Shown in pieces: positions 1 through 6,376 of a DNA stretch of 9,113 nucleotides (its first letter is position 1; each line of letters opens with the position of its first letter). The stretch is from assembly GCA_019104905.1 (NCBI GenBank), contig JAHRXB010000007.1, forward strand, positions 1-9,113, written 5' to 3'. The DNA comes from Bdellovibrio sp. (GTDB lineage: Bacteria > Bdellovibrionota > Bdellovibrionia > Bdellovibrionales > Bdellovibrionaceae). Both the position numbers and the translations under genes were made by a program. The notes under the pieces are model-generated. The model was not told the origin of the DNA. It saw nothing but the letters and a program-made list of their open reading frames with translations, and made no database searches.

Positions 1-621
1 CTCATTGTGATCACCGCTGTCAGCACCGGAATGGTGATGTCCCTGCAATTTGGTCTGGGGCTGGAAAAGTTTGGCGGAAAACTCTATGTCCCCAAGCTAC
101 TTGCTGTCACGATCCTGCGAGAGATGGGACCGGTTTTTACAAGCTTGATGTTGGCGGCCCGCGTGGGAGCTGGAATTGCCTCTGAAATCGGAAGTATGGT
201 CGTCACCCAGCAAATTGATGCCATCCGCGCTCTAGGAACTTCGCCAATTAAAAAGATCGTCATTCCTCGTGTGATGGCTTGCTTGATCACTCTTCCCATT
301 CTGGTTTCTATCGCCAATATCGTGGGAAATACCGGTGGCTTGATTATCGGAGCGACAGAGTTGAATCTCGATCCAAATTTCTATTTGCTCAAAGTCTTGA
401 CCACTTCTTCCATCAAAGACTACTTGTCTGGATTTGGAAAAACATTCTTCTTTGCTCTTTTTATCGCAATTCCCTCTTGCTACTTTGGTCTGACCGTTCA
501 GAACGGCACCAAAGAAGTGGGCATTGCGACAACCAAGGCAGTGGTGGTGTCTTCCATTCTCATCCTCGTTGGTGACTTCTTCTTGTCGAAACTTTTTTGG
601 ATCGTGGAGAAGATGGTATGA
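1..621 (+). CDS. mlaE: MlaE-family ABC transporter permease (5' partial)
   Basis: This is the membrane permease of an Mla-type (MCE) lipid ABC transporter, which moves phospholipids between inner and outer membrane. The reading frame is open from base 1, so the N-terminus lies upstream; 206 residues are present, against about 260 for E. coli MlaE. The family signature is plain: a segment reading ILREMGPVFTSLMLAARVGA, followed by SEIGSM, an invariant-type EQIDA-like stretch (QQIDAIRALGTSP), then several hydrophobic segments including one near the C-terminus. The ATG/GTG codons near the left edge are internal and not the true start. The stop TGA at 619-621 overlaps the ATG of the ATPase gene (ATGA), so the two are probably translationally coupled. 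It acts in the inner membrane as a dimer with MlaF and MlaD. The family call is very secure; the exact transport direction is not readable from sequence. Confidence 0.95.
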   Translation, partial: LIVITAVSTGMVMSLQFGLGLEKFGGKLYVPKLLAVTILREMGPVFTSLMLAARVGAGIASEIGSMVVTQQIDAIRALGTSPIKKIVIPRVMACLITLPILVSIANIVGNTGGLIIGATELNLDPNFYLLKVLTTSSIKDYLSGFGKTFFFALFIAIPSCYFGLTVQNGTKEVGIATTKAVVVSSILILVGDFFLSKLFWIVEKMV

Positions 622-1364
622 GCGACGTAAAACAAGGTGTTATTGAAGTCGTTGATTTTCACAAATCGTTTGGCTCAAAAAAAGTCCACGAAGGTGTCAG
701 CTTCTATGTTCGTAAAGGAGAATGTCTGGGCCTGATCGGAGGCTCTGGGACCGGCAAGAGCGTTCTTTTGCGCAGCCTTGTGGGATTAGAGAAACCGGAT
801 AAGGGACAAATTCTTATTAACGGCGTCGACATCGCCCCCATGCGTGAACAAGAGCTGGTGGAAATCCGCAAAAAAGTGGCTTACGCCTTTCAAGGCGGCG
901 CTTTGTTTGACTCTATGACTGTTTACGAAAACTTGGCTTATCCCCTGCGCGAACATTTTCAATATTCCGAACAAGAAATCGCGCAGAAAATTCACGAACA
1001 ACTTTTGGAGTTTGGACTTCCCGGCTCTGAAAGTCTTTTTCCAGGAAATCTTTCCGGGGGAATGCAAAAACGCGTGGGTTTGGCTCGCGCCATGATGATG
1101 CACCCTGATGTCGTTTTATATGATGAACCGACGGCGGGACTAGATCCCTATAACACCAAACGTATTCAAGAATCTATTTTATCACTCAAAGCCAAAGGTG
1201 TTACTTCTATTTTGGTCACTCATGACATGCCAACGGTGTACGCCGTCTGCGATAAGGTCGCCCTCCTGCAAAACCGCCGCATCAGTGAACAATATACCAT
1301 CGACAAACTTAAACAGGTCCCCGAGGGGCCCATGAGTCAGTTTATTAACGGAGAAAGTGCATAA
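618..1364 (+). CDS. mlaF: MlaF-like ABC transporter ATP-binding protein
   Basis: This is the cytoplasmic ATPase that powers the Mla lipid transporter (248 aa, normal for the family). All ABC motifs are intact: Walker A GGSGTGKS (41-48), Q-loop Gln92 in FQGG, signature LSGGMQ (145-150), Walker B VVLYDE (165-170) with catalytic Glu170, D-loop AGLD (173-176) and switch His202 in THDM. I chose the ATG at 618 because GGAG at 606-609 sits 8 nt upstream and the start overlaps the mlaE stop as ATGA; the in-frame TTG at 597 would add seven residues and lie deeper in mlaE. The stop TAA at 1362-1364 shares its last A with the ATG of mlaD. Gene order is permease, ATPase, MCE protein, unlike the ATPase-first order of E. 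coli mlaFEDCB. Confidence 0.96.
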   Translation: MSDVKQGVIEVVDFHKSFGSKKVHEGVSFYVRKGECLGLIGGSGTGKSVLLRSLVGLEKPDKGQILINGVDIAPMREQELVEIRKKVAYAFQGGALFDSMTVYENLAYPLREHFQYSEQEIAQKIHEQLLEFGLPGSESLFPGNLSGGMQKRVGLARAMMMHPDVVLYDEPTAGLDPYNTKRIQESILSLKAKGVTSILVTHDMPTVYAVCDKVALLQNRRISEQYTIDKLKQVPEGPMSQFINGESA

Positions 1365-2179
1365 TGGAATCTCAAACAGGCACTCAAATTAGAGTTGGAA
1401 TTTTTCTTTCCGTTGGGATCGTGTTCATCTTAGGCTCGATCTTCTTTTTAGGAGCAGATCGTGCTCTTTTTACCAGCTATGTCCGTGTTCATGCTCACTT
1501 TGAACAGGTTCAAGGGTTGTCCTCTGGCAGCGTGGTTTCACTTTCGGGGATCACCGTCGGTAATGTCGAAAACATCACCTTCTTACCTGAGAAGAATGCG
1601 CTGGACGTAAAAATGAAGATCAACGCTGAATATATCGGTCGTCTTCGTCAAGGATCCCAAGTGGAAATTCGCACTCAAGGAGCTTTGGGCGATAAGTTTG
1701 TCTATATCATTCCCGGCGATCCTCGCAATGAGATGGTTAAAGAGGGTGAAATTCTAGATGTTGCCAAGGCCACGGATCTTTTGGGCATCATCTCAGAGCG
1801 GGGAAGCGAAACAAATCGCATCTTCGATATCATCAACGAACTTTACAAAATCACCCACACCATGAATGCCGACAATCGTTTTGGCCGCCTGATGGGAAAT
1901 CTTGAAAGTGCCAGCACCAGCCTAACCCTGGCTAGTAAAGAAGCTCAAAGGTTTGTGACTCAAATCAACGTCCACGGCGGTGGTGAAAAGTTTGGTCGCT
2001 CCATTGATAAGTTGGATTCCATCATGACTAAGATCGACAAAGGCGAGGGAACTCTCGGTGCTCTGATCAACGATCCTTCGATTCACAACCAGCTCAAGTC
2101 CATGCTGGGAGGCTCTTCCCGCAAGGAGCATGTGAAGTCCTTGCTGCGAACTTCGATTGAGAAGGAAAGTAAGGATTAA
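1364..2179 (+). CDS. mlaD: MlaD-like MCE-domain substrate-binding protein
   Basis: This is the periplasmic MCE protein of the lipid transporter, anchored to the inner membrane. Residues about 10-30 form one transmembrane helix (RVGIFLSVGIVFILGSIFFLG), followed by an MCE domain at about 40-117 with the typical VQGLSSGSVVSLSGITVG core and a QGALGDKFV strand. In the family these domains form a hexameric ring with a central lipid tunnel. The protein is 271 aa, about 90 longer than E. coli MlaD (183 aa). The extra C-terminal part (about 130-271) looks helical and contains KGEGTLGALINDPS (226-239), a motif I know from long MCE proteins of other Gram-negative groups. Its start overlaps the mlaF stop (TAATG), with GGAG at 1350-1353 as a plausible ribosome-binding site. 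No mlaC or mlaB follows. MCE assignment is secure; equivalence with MlaD is by context. Confidence 0.94.
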   Translation: MESQTGTQIRVGIFLSVGIVFILGSIFFLGADRALFTSYVRVHAHFEQVQGLSSGSVVSLSGITVGNVENITFLPEKNALDVKMKINAEYIGRLRQGSQVEIRTQGALGDKFVYIIPGDPRNEMVKEGEILDVAKATDLLGIISERGSETNRIFDIINELYKITHTMNADNRFGRLMGNLESASTSLTLASKEAQRFVTQINVHGGGEKFGRSIDKLDSIMTKIDKGEGTLGALINDPSIHNQLKSMLGGSSRKEHVKSLLRTSIEKESKD

Positions 2180-2199
2180 GCAGCCCCACTCTAACACAC

Positions 2200-2223
2200 C
2201 GGGAGCCAGAGCCATTGCTCCCG
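2200..2223 (+). terminator. weak hairpin after the mla operon
   Basis: CGGGAGC (2200-2206) pairs perfectly with GCTCCCG (2217-2223) around a 10-nt loop, 20 nt after the mlaD stop. No T-run follows directly; the nearest (T7, 2247-2253) is over 20 nt away. It may end mla transcription or stabilise the mRNA 3' end, but it is not a textbook intrinsic terminator. Confidence 0.35.
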
Positions 2224-2251
2224 ACCGCAAATTTAGTCACTATCTATTTTT

Positions 2252-2280
2252 TTGACAGTTCAACTCGCAAATACGACATC
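2252..2280 (+). promoter_or_regulatory. candidate promoter of the serine protease gene
   Basis: A perfect sigma70-type -35 hexamer TTGACA lies at 2252-2257. At 17-bp spacing the -10 position (2275-2280, GACATC) is a poor match, and no better hexamer is seen at 16-18 bp. The placement, about 60 bp before the ATG and after a possible hairpin, fits an independent promoter. The weak -10 implies low basal activity, an activator, or a false call. Confidence 0.3.
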
Positions 2281-2314
2281 TAAAGCGTGTTACGTTTTTG
2301 CAAGGCTGGAACGC

Positions 2315-3145
2315 ATGAGAAAATTGATCGTCTTTGCCCTCATGTTAAGTGCTTGCCAAGGTTCCTTCACCTCAGACCCGTCGAATGCTCTTTTGCAAGA
2401 AGCCGATTCGATTGTTGGCGGCGTCACTGTTTCTCCCGAGAGCCCCTTAAATCAAAAGGCTTTTTCGCTCAGAGTCCTTTCGAATCCTAAGACTGTTCAA
2501 GAAGGGGATGCGACAACGACCTACTATTCTGTCTCCCAGTGCACGGCAAGTGCCCTCACTCCACGTATTATTCTGACCGCCGCTCACTGTGTTTCCAGTT
2601 CCGCGACCGTTCACCGTATTGAGTTACCCACCGCTGACGGAAAAAAAGCCATTTACAAAGTCGCTAAAGCCATCGCTAACCCCGATTATGCTAAAGACGG
2701 CGTTTCTGATCTGGCCCTCATGCTTCTGGAGATTTCGTTACCTGAAAATATCGAGACATTAAGACTTCCTCCCAGAGACGTCGATCTTGACCTTAAAAAA
2801 ATCACGGCCGCTGGTTTTGGACGCATGGATGGGCGAAAGTCTGTTCCAGGCAATCTCGGCATCTTAAGAACAGTGGAGTTAGACGTCGTCAGCTACTCAA
2901 AAACCTCGGCCACATTCCATGTGGATCAAACTGCCGGCAAGGGGATCTGCCAAGGTGACTCCGGTGGTCCCGCCATGATCGACATCAACGGAAAAACCGT
3001 GGTCGTCGGTGTGGTCTCCAAAACTCGTTACAATCCATCTCCTGATGGAGACCATGACTACTGCAACTTCCGCGGCCAGTATGTGAATGTGCAGAAGTAT
3101 TTAGATTGGATTTTCGCCACGGCCACACAGTTAGCAAAGGAATAA
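2315..3145 (+). CDS. secreted lipoprotein serine protease, chymotrypsin fold (S1 family)
   Basis: This is a chymotrypsin-like serine endopeptidase of 276 aa. The triad is complete: His91 in TAAHC, Asp132 in SDLAL, Ser216 in GDSGGP. Cys76/Cys92 match the chymotrypsin C42-C58 disulfide in spacing, and Cys212/Cys250 match C191-C220. The N-terminus MRKLIVFALMLSACQGS is a lipoprotein signal with lipobox LSAC, so Cys14 should be lipidated; Gln at +2 does not suggest inner-membrane retention. IVGG at 33-36 is the classical mature N-terminus, preceded by a short propeptide, and Asp215 is available for the activating salt bridge. The residue six before the active serine is Gly210, not Asp, so trypsin-like Arg/Lys specificity is unlikely. 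I chose ATG 2315 because it gives a clean signal peptide; the TTG at 2252 overlaps the -35 box. It is monocistronic and convergent with the next gene. The target is unknown; periplasmic or prey-protein degradation is possible. Confidence 0.92.
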   Translation: MRKLIVFALMLSACQGSFTSDPSNALLQEADSIVGGVTVSPESPLNQKAFSLRVLSNPKTVQEGDATTTYYSVSQCTASALTPRIILTAAHCVSSSATVHRIELPTADGKKAIYKVAKAIANPDYAKDGVSDLALMLLEISLPENIETLRLPPRDVDLDLKKITAAGFGRMDGRKSVPGNLGILRTVELDVVSYSKTSATFHVDQTAGKGICQGDSGGPAMIDINGKTVVVGVVSKTRYNPSPDGDHDYCNFRGQYVNVQKYLDWIFATATQLAKE

Positions 3146-3197
3146 GGGCAGCCAAAGAGCGTGCAGAAAAAGTTCGGCTTAAATAAGTTGGACGCCC

Positions 3198-3707
3198 CTA
3201 CTTGGCTATTTCTTGAAGGTAAAAAGACTGGCTGAAAGAATCCACCACGACCTTTAGACAGCGAAACAGAAAGCTCTGCTGCTCAAGGCTGATTTGATGT
3301 TCATCTTCTTCCGCGTAGATCGCTTCCACAATGTACTTCATAACATGGGGTTGCGAGTACACGCTTTGGCGTGCAAGAAAATTTTCGATGGTCAATTCAT
3401 TAGCGCGGGACAATTCATGAAAGACACTTTCATTCTTTTCAAAAACATCTTTGATGGCAGTCTCACTCAGACTTTCCAGGCGGCCCCGGGAAGAACTCTC
3501 GAAGATCCTCCACACGACCATGGCAATATAAAACCCGACGTTGGCAACGTCCTCGTTCGCATTGGTCTTCAGATAGTTCAAGACAAAACCCGCAAGAACG
3601 GGCTGATCATTTATAAATTTCTGAGAAAGAGTTTGAGCTTCTTGGGCATCTTCAATTTGCGAAGTGCGTTGCCAAACCTGTTCAACCATTTGGGAGGAAA
3701 TTATCAT
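3198..3707 (-). CDS. hypothetical helical protein downstream of dciA-like gene
   Basis: I do not recognise this 169-aa protein. It has no signal peptide and no clear transmembrane helix, so it is probably cytoplasmic. It looks almost entirely helical and acidic, with a hydrophobic central stretch around GFYIAMVVWRIFE (about 58-70) and an acidic EAIYAEEDEH patch near 128-137; there are no metal-binding Cys/His clusters or nucleotide motifs. The start at 3707 is supported by AGAGGG 7 nt upstream on the minus strand; Met7 is an alternative with no such site. Only 18 bp separate it from the stop of the DUF721/DciA-like gene, so the two are very likely co-transcribed. Its 3' end faces the serine protease gene across 52 bp in which I see no clear terminator. 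It is probably a real gene because it has a good ribosome-binding site and operon context. Confidence 0.75.
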   Translation of the reverse strand: MIISSQMVEQVWQRTSQIEDAQEAQTLSQKFINDQPVLAGFVLNYLKTNANEDVANVGFYIAMVVWRIFESSSRGRLESLSETAIKDVFEKNESVFHELSRANELTIENFLARQSVYSQPHVMKYIVEAIYAEEDEHQISLEQQSFLFRCLKVVVDSFSQSFYLQEIAK

Positions 3708-3725
3708 CGTCGCACCCTCTACGAA

Positions 3726-4121
3726 TTAATCGTCATCGCCTTCGGGCGCTATCTTTTGAATCATTTCCCGAAATCCCTCTTGATCGGAATTGGGAACCTC
3801 ACGACGATCCAGAGTGAATTTGATATATTTTACAAAGTTCTTTTCAAATTTCTGATTGATGGTGTCGCGAATATGGTCCTTCATAAAGATCATCTGCTGC
3901 ATCCAGGTGGAGTTGCGCACCCACACGTACAGCACACCCCGTTGAAACCCTACAGGCTCCGCATTTTTAGCGATCGTCGACCCCACAACCTCTTCCCATT
4001 TCGCCCACAGCTTCCAACGCATAAATTGCTCGGATAATGGCGACTTGCCATTTTCGAAAAGACTCTGTAGTACTTCCGAGCCGACAGATAATTTACCTTT
4101 GGGTTTCTTGTTGGAATCCAT
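3726..4121 (-). CDS. dciA: DUF721 (DciA-like) protein, possible replicative helicase loader
   Basis: This 131-aa protein matches the DUF721 family by pattern: a helical N-terminus, then a Trp-rich KLWAKWEEVVGSTIAKNAEP segment (37-56), a GVLYVWVRNSTWMQQM strand-helix (62-77), and a helix ending in INQKF. The family includes DciA, the ancestral loader and partner of the DnaB replicative helicase in bacteria lacking DnaC/DnaI; that role here is inferred from the family. The charged C-terminal tail (about 103-131, ending GDDD) is probably disordered. I chose ATG 4121 because the family-like sequence starts just after it; a GTG at 4157 would add a 12-residue hydrophobic extension overlapping the start of trmFO and has no ribosome-binding site. 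The next gene follows after 18 bp. The divergent trmFO start is only 22 bp away, so its promoter must lie within trmFO. Confidence 0.82.
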   Translation of the reverse strand: MDSNKKPKGKLSVGSEVLQSLFENGKSPLSEQFMRWKLWAKWEEVVGSTIAKNAEPVGFQRGVLYVWVRNSTWMQQMIFMKDHIRDTINQKFEKNFVKYIKFTLDRREVPNSDQEGFREMIQKIAPEGDDD

Positions 4122-4143
4122 TAAGAAAAGGTCTACCACAAAG

Positions 4144-5466
4144 ATGACAAATTTCACTCAAAATCAAAAAATTACAGTGGTTGGCGCGGGGCTCGCAGGC
4201 TCTGAGTGCGCCCTCCAGCTTGCGGATCTTGGCTATCAGGTGGTGCTTTACGAAATGCGCGATAAAACCATGACGCCCGCCCATAAAACCAATAAATTTG
4301 GCGAATTGGTCTGTTCCAACTCTTTTGGCAGCCTGGGGGAACATTCAGCCCCCGGTCAATTGAAGTGGGAAGCAAAGAAACTTGGATCTCATATTCTTGA
4401 AGCCGCTTTTCAGGCACAAGTCCCCGCCGGGCAAGCCTTGGGAATGGACCGTGAAGTCTTCTCTGCTTTGATTACAGAGAAAATCAAAAACCATCCTCGC
4501 ATCGAAGTCCGCAACGACGTCGTCACCTCATTAAGTGAGCTGCCTCGTCCCGCCGTCATTGCCACAGGCCCTCTGACTCACGAAGCTTTAGCCGAGGACA
4601 TGCGTAAGCATTTCGGCGATGAGTTTCTCTATTTCTTCGACGCCATCGCCCCAATCATCGACGCGGACTCCATTAATACAGAAATTGCGTGGAAGGCGGA
4701 TCGCTATGACAAAGGCACGGGCGACTATTACAACTGCCCTCTGAACAAAGAAGAATACAATCGTTTTATCGAAGAGGTTCAGAACGCTCGAAAAATTGAA
4801 CCTAAACATTTTGAGACCACGAATTTCTTCGAGGGCTGTATGCCGATTGAAGTGATGGTCGAAAGAGGCCCTCAGACTTTGCGTTTTGGTCCGATGAAGC
4901 CCATTGGTTTGGACAATCCAAAAACTGGGCGCTACCCCTATGCGGTGGTTCAACTTCGACAAGACAACAAAGAAGGAACTGCTTACAATATGGTGGGGTT
5001 TCAAACTCGCATGGCCTACGGCGAACAGATGCGCGTTTTCCGTATGATCCCGGGCCTAGAAAATGCCGAGTTTCTCAAGCTCGGCAGCATTCACCGCAAT
5101 CTCTTTATTAACTCTCCGAAAAGACTGAATCAGGATCTTTCCAGTAAGAACGATCCTTGGCTCTTCTTTGCGGGACAGATCACCGGGGTGGAAGGCTATT
5201 TTGAATCGACCTGTACAGGTCTTCTGGTTTCTCGCTTTCTGCACCAGAAGCTGCAGGACCGACCCTTCAGTCCTCCTCCGCGCGTGAGCGCCTTGGGTTC
5301 TTTACTGGAAGCGATCACAGATCCCACTCGGGCAGAGCATTTTCAGCCGACCAATATCAATTTCGGTTTATTGCCTCCCTTGCCCGAAAAAGAACGCGAC
5401 AAGGAAGTGCGCAAACAAAAACAAATTGCTTTGGCGAAAGCTGCCATTGAAGAGTGGCAGCCCTAG
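4144..5466 (+). CDS. trmFO: TrmFO, folate/FAD-dependent tRNA m5U54 methyltransferase
   Basis: This enzyme methylates U54 of the tRNA T-loop using methylenetetrahydrofolate as carbon donor and reduced FAD. The 440-aa length is normal. An FAD-binding dinucleotide fold opens the protein (VVGAGLAGSECALQLADLG, 12-30). Cys57 in LVCSNS and Cys232 in FEGCMPIE correspond to the two functional cysteines (C53 and C226) of B. subtilis TrmFO. RGPQTLRFGPMKPIGL (241-256), YNMVGFQT (281-288) and the AGQITGVEGYFES segment (343-355) are family hallmarks that separate it from the related GidA/MnmG. ATG 4144 is preferred because it directly precedes the Rossmann strand; the frame is open back to 4045 but that part is antisense to dciA. 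AAGAAAAGG ending at 4131 is a weak, distant ribosome-binding site. The stop TAG overlaps the tdk stop on the other strand. Confidence 0.97.
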   Translation: MTNFTQNQKITVVGAGLAGSECALQLADLGYQVVLYEMRDKTMTPAHKTNKFGELVCSNSFGSLGEHSAPGQLKWEAKKLGSHILEAAFQAQVPAGQALGMDREVFSALITEKIKNHPRIEVRNDVVTSLSELPRPAVIATGPLTHEALAEDMRKHFGDEFLYFFDAIAPIIDADSINTEIAWKADRYDKGTGDYYNCPLNKEEYNRFIEEVQNARKIEPKHFETTNFFEGCMPIEVMVERGPQTLRFGPMKPIGLDNPKTGRYPYAVVQLRQDNKEGTAYNMVGFQTRMAYGEQMRVFRMIPGLENAEFLKLGSIHRNLFINSPKRLNQDLSSKNDPWLFFAGQITGVEGYFESTCTGLLVSRFLHQKLQDRPFSPPPRVSALGSLLEAITDPTRAEHFQPTNINFGLLPPLPEKERDKEVRKQKQIALAKAAIEEWQP

Positions 5467-6083
5467 TTTGTCGTAAAGGTCTCTTCCCGCTTCAGTTTCC
5501 AGTCCAAAGTAGGTTGATCCACTTCGGGCTTGAAGTGCTGACGGCAGCGGGCTTCATAGGCGTCGTGAGTTCCCACCAAAACCTGTCCATCTCCTCCAGC
5601 CGTTCTTTGGGTTCGGCTGGCGGGAGATCCGCAGACCACACAGACGGCATGTTGTTTGGTCACGCTTTCGGCAATCGCCATCAACGTCGGCATCGGTTCA
5701 AAAGGTTTTCCCTGCCAATCCGTATCCAGGCCCGCAATGATCACGCGCAAACCACGATCCGCCAGATCCTGAACGACTTTCACTAAGTTTTGCTCAAAAA
5801 ATTGTCCTTCATCGATCCCAACAACCTTCGTCCCCGGTTGAAGATGCGCCCAAATTTCTTCAGCATCGTTAATGGGCAAAGAACTGATGGTCGTCAAATC
5901 GTGAGAGGTTACAGCCATCTCGTTATAGCGTTTATCAATAATCGGTTTAAAAACCTGAATCTGCAGGCGAGCAAATTCGGCACGGCGAAGTCGACGGATC
6001 AACTCCTCAGTCTTTCCACTAAACATCGAACCCACAACGACTTCGATCCAACCACGGCTATGAACATAAGAGAACTCAGACAC
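5463..6083 (-). CDS. tdk: thymidine kinase (type II)
   Basis: This enzyme phosphorylates thymidine (and deoxyuridine) with ATP to dTMP in the salvage pathway; it is cytosolic. At 206 aa it is the usual size for type II enzymes. The P-loop is GSMFSGKT (18-25), the Mg/catalytic motif is DEGQFF (91-96) with Glu92 as probable base, and a structural zinc site is formed by Cys148-x2-Cys151 and Cys180-x2-His183, matching the E. coli spacing. AGLDTDW (117-123) and GGDGQVLVGTHDAYEARC (163-180), the substrate-lasso end of the protein, are also typical. The start is a GTG at 6083, decided by a strong GGAGGGG site 4 nt upstream. In a predator, salvage of prey-derived thymidine would be useful, but that is inference. 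Confidence 0.97.
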   Translation of the reverse strand: MSEFSYVHSRGWIEVVVGSMFSGKTEELIRRLRRAEFARLQIQVFKPIIDKRYNEMAVTSHDLTTISSLPINDAEEIWAHLQPGTKVVGIDEGQFFEQNLVKVVQDLADRGLRVIIAGLDTDWQGKPFEPMPTLMAIAESVTKQHAVCVVCGSPASRTQRTAGGDGQVLVGTHDAYEARCRQHFKPEVDQPTLDWKLKREETFTTN

Positions 6084-6087
6084 TAAA

Positions 6088-6094
6088 CCCCTCC
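6088..6094 (-). promoter_or_regulatory. ribosome-binding site of tdk
   Basis: Reading on the minus strand, GGAGGGG is followed by TTTA and the GTG start at 6083. This near-perfect anti-16S match decides for the GTG start, since no ATG lies nearby in frame. Confidence 0.8.
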
Positions 6095-6116
6095 AGTGAC
6101 TGCATTAGACAAGCCC

Positions 6117-6145
6117 ACGATCAGGGAATCGCCAAAAAGTGTCAA
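6117..6145 (-). promoter_or_regulatory. candidate sigma70 promoter of tdk
   Basis: On the minus strand a consensus TTGACA (6145-6140) is followed after exactly 17 bp by GATCGT (6122-6117), a 3-of-6 match to TATAAT. Transcription would start near 6110, leaving a leader of roughly 27 nt that includes the GGAGGGG site. A second -10-like box, TCTAAT (6109-6104), lacks a matching -35. Confidence 0.45.
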
Positions 6146-6177
6146 CCAAGGACCCGGGAAGTTCCGATCTCTGTCAT

Positions 6178-6227
6178 TCCTTAAGGACTGCGTCAGAATT
6201 ATGAACCCTTCCCCAGGTTCCTGACGC
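6178..6227. promoter_or_regulatory. palindrome plus bulged hairpin in the tdk / transglycosylase divergent region
   Basis: The 293-bp region 6084-6376 holds no convincing gene. It contains a perfect 10-bp palindrome TCCTTAAGGA (6178-6187). Two bases further on, GCGTCAG (6190-6196) pairs with CTGACGC (6221-6227), and inside it GAACC (6203-6207) pairs with GGTTC (6216-6220), with an 8-nt loop and a one-sided AATTAT bulge (6197-6202). In total 12 base pairs stack without a right-side break. It could be an operator, a structured leader or a small-RNA element; no T-run follows directly, so it is not a simple terminator (T6 occurs about 30 nt later, at 6257-6262). Confidence 0.4.
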
Positions 6228-6376
6228 CAACCTGTAACCCCATTGCGATGCTGAACTTTTTTCTAAATTAGGGACGATTTTCTGCATGAACCGTCCAAAT
6301 TTCACATTTTTAAGACCTTGGAGGGCGGTTATTGCTTGCCCTGGCGCCGTGCCATCAGATACCTAGGCCGAACGTT

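Noticed and set aside
597..617. TTG start adding seven residues to MlaF
   Set aside because: GGAG at 606-609 and the ATGA overlap point to ATG 618; MlaF proteins normally begin close to this point.
2252..2314. TTG start extending the serine protease by 21 residues
   Set aside because: It would bury the lipoprotein signal peptide behind a polar extension, and it coincides with the TTGACA box.
3146..3197. Possible terminator between the convergent protease and hypothetical genes
   Set aside because: Only short scattered complementarities (AGCC/GGCT, GGGC/GCCC) with long gaps and no T-run; not enough to call.
3294..4037. A 247-codon plus-strand reading frame opposite the hypothetical and dciA-like genes
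   Set aside because: It spans two minus-strand genes, one with a clear DUF721 pattern and both with better starts. Its own translation shows no domain, and it has no good ribosome-binding site, so it is an antisense shadow.
4122..4157. GTG start extending the DciA-like protein with a hydrophobic N-terminus
   Set aside because: There is no ribosome-binding site, it overlaps the trmFO start, and DUF721 proteins are cytosolic without such a segment.
5454..6086. Two consecutive plus-strand frames opposite tdk
   Set aside because: The minus strand encodes a complete thymidine kinase with every motif. The opposing translations are low-complexity and basic, without recognisable features.
6286..6366. 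A 26-codon ORF upstream of the MltF-like gene, possible leader peptide
   Set aside because: It has no ribosome-binding site and no attenuator-like codon run, and it overlaps the upstream TTG start candidate. Chance is the simpler reading.
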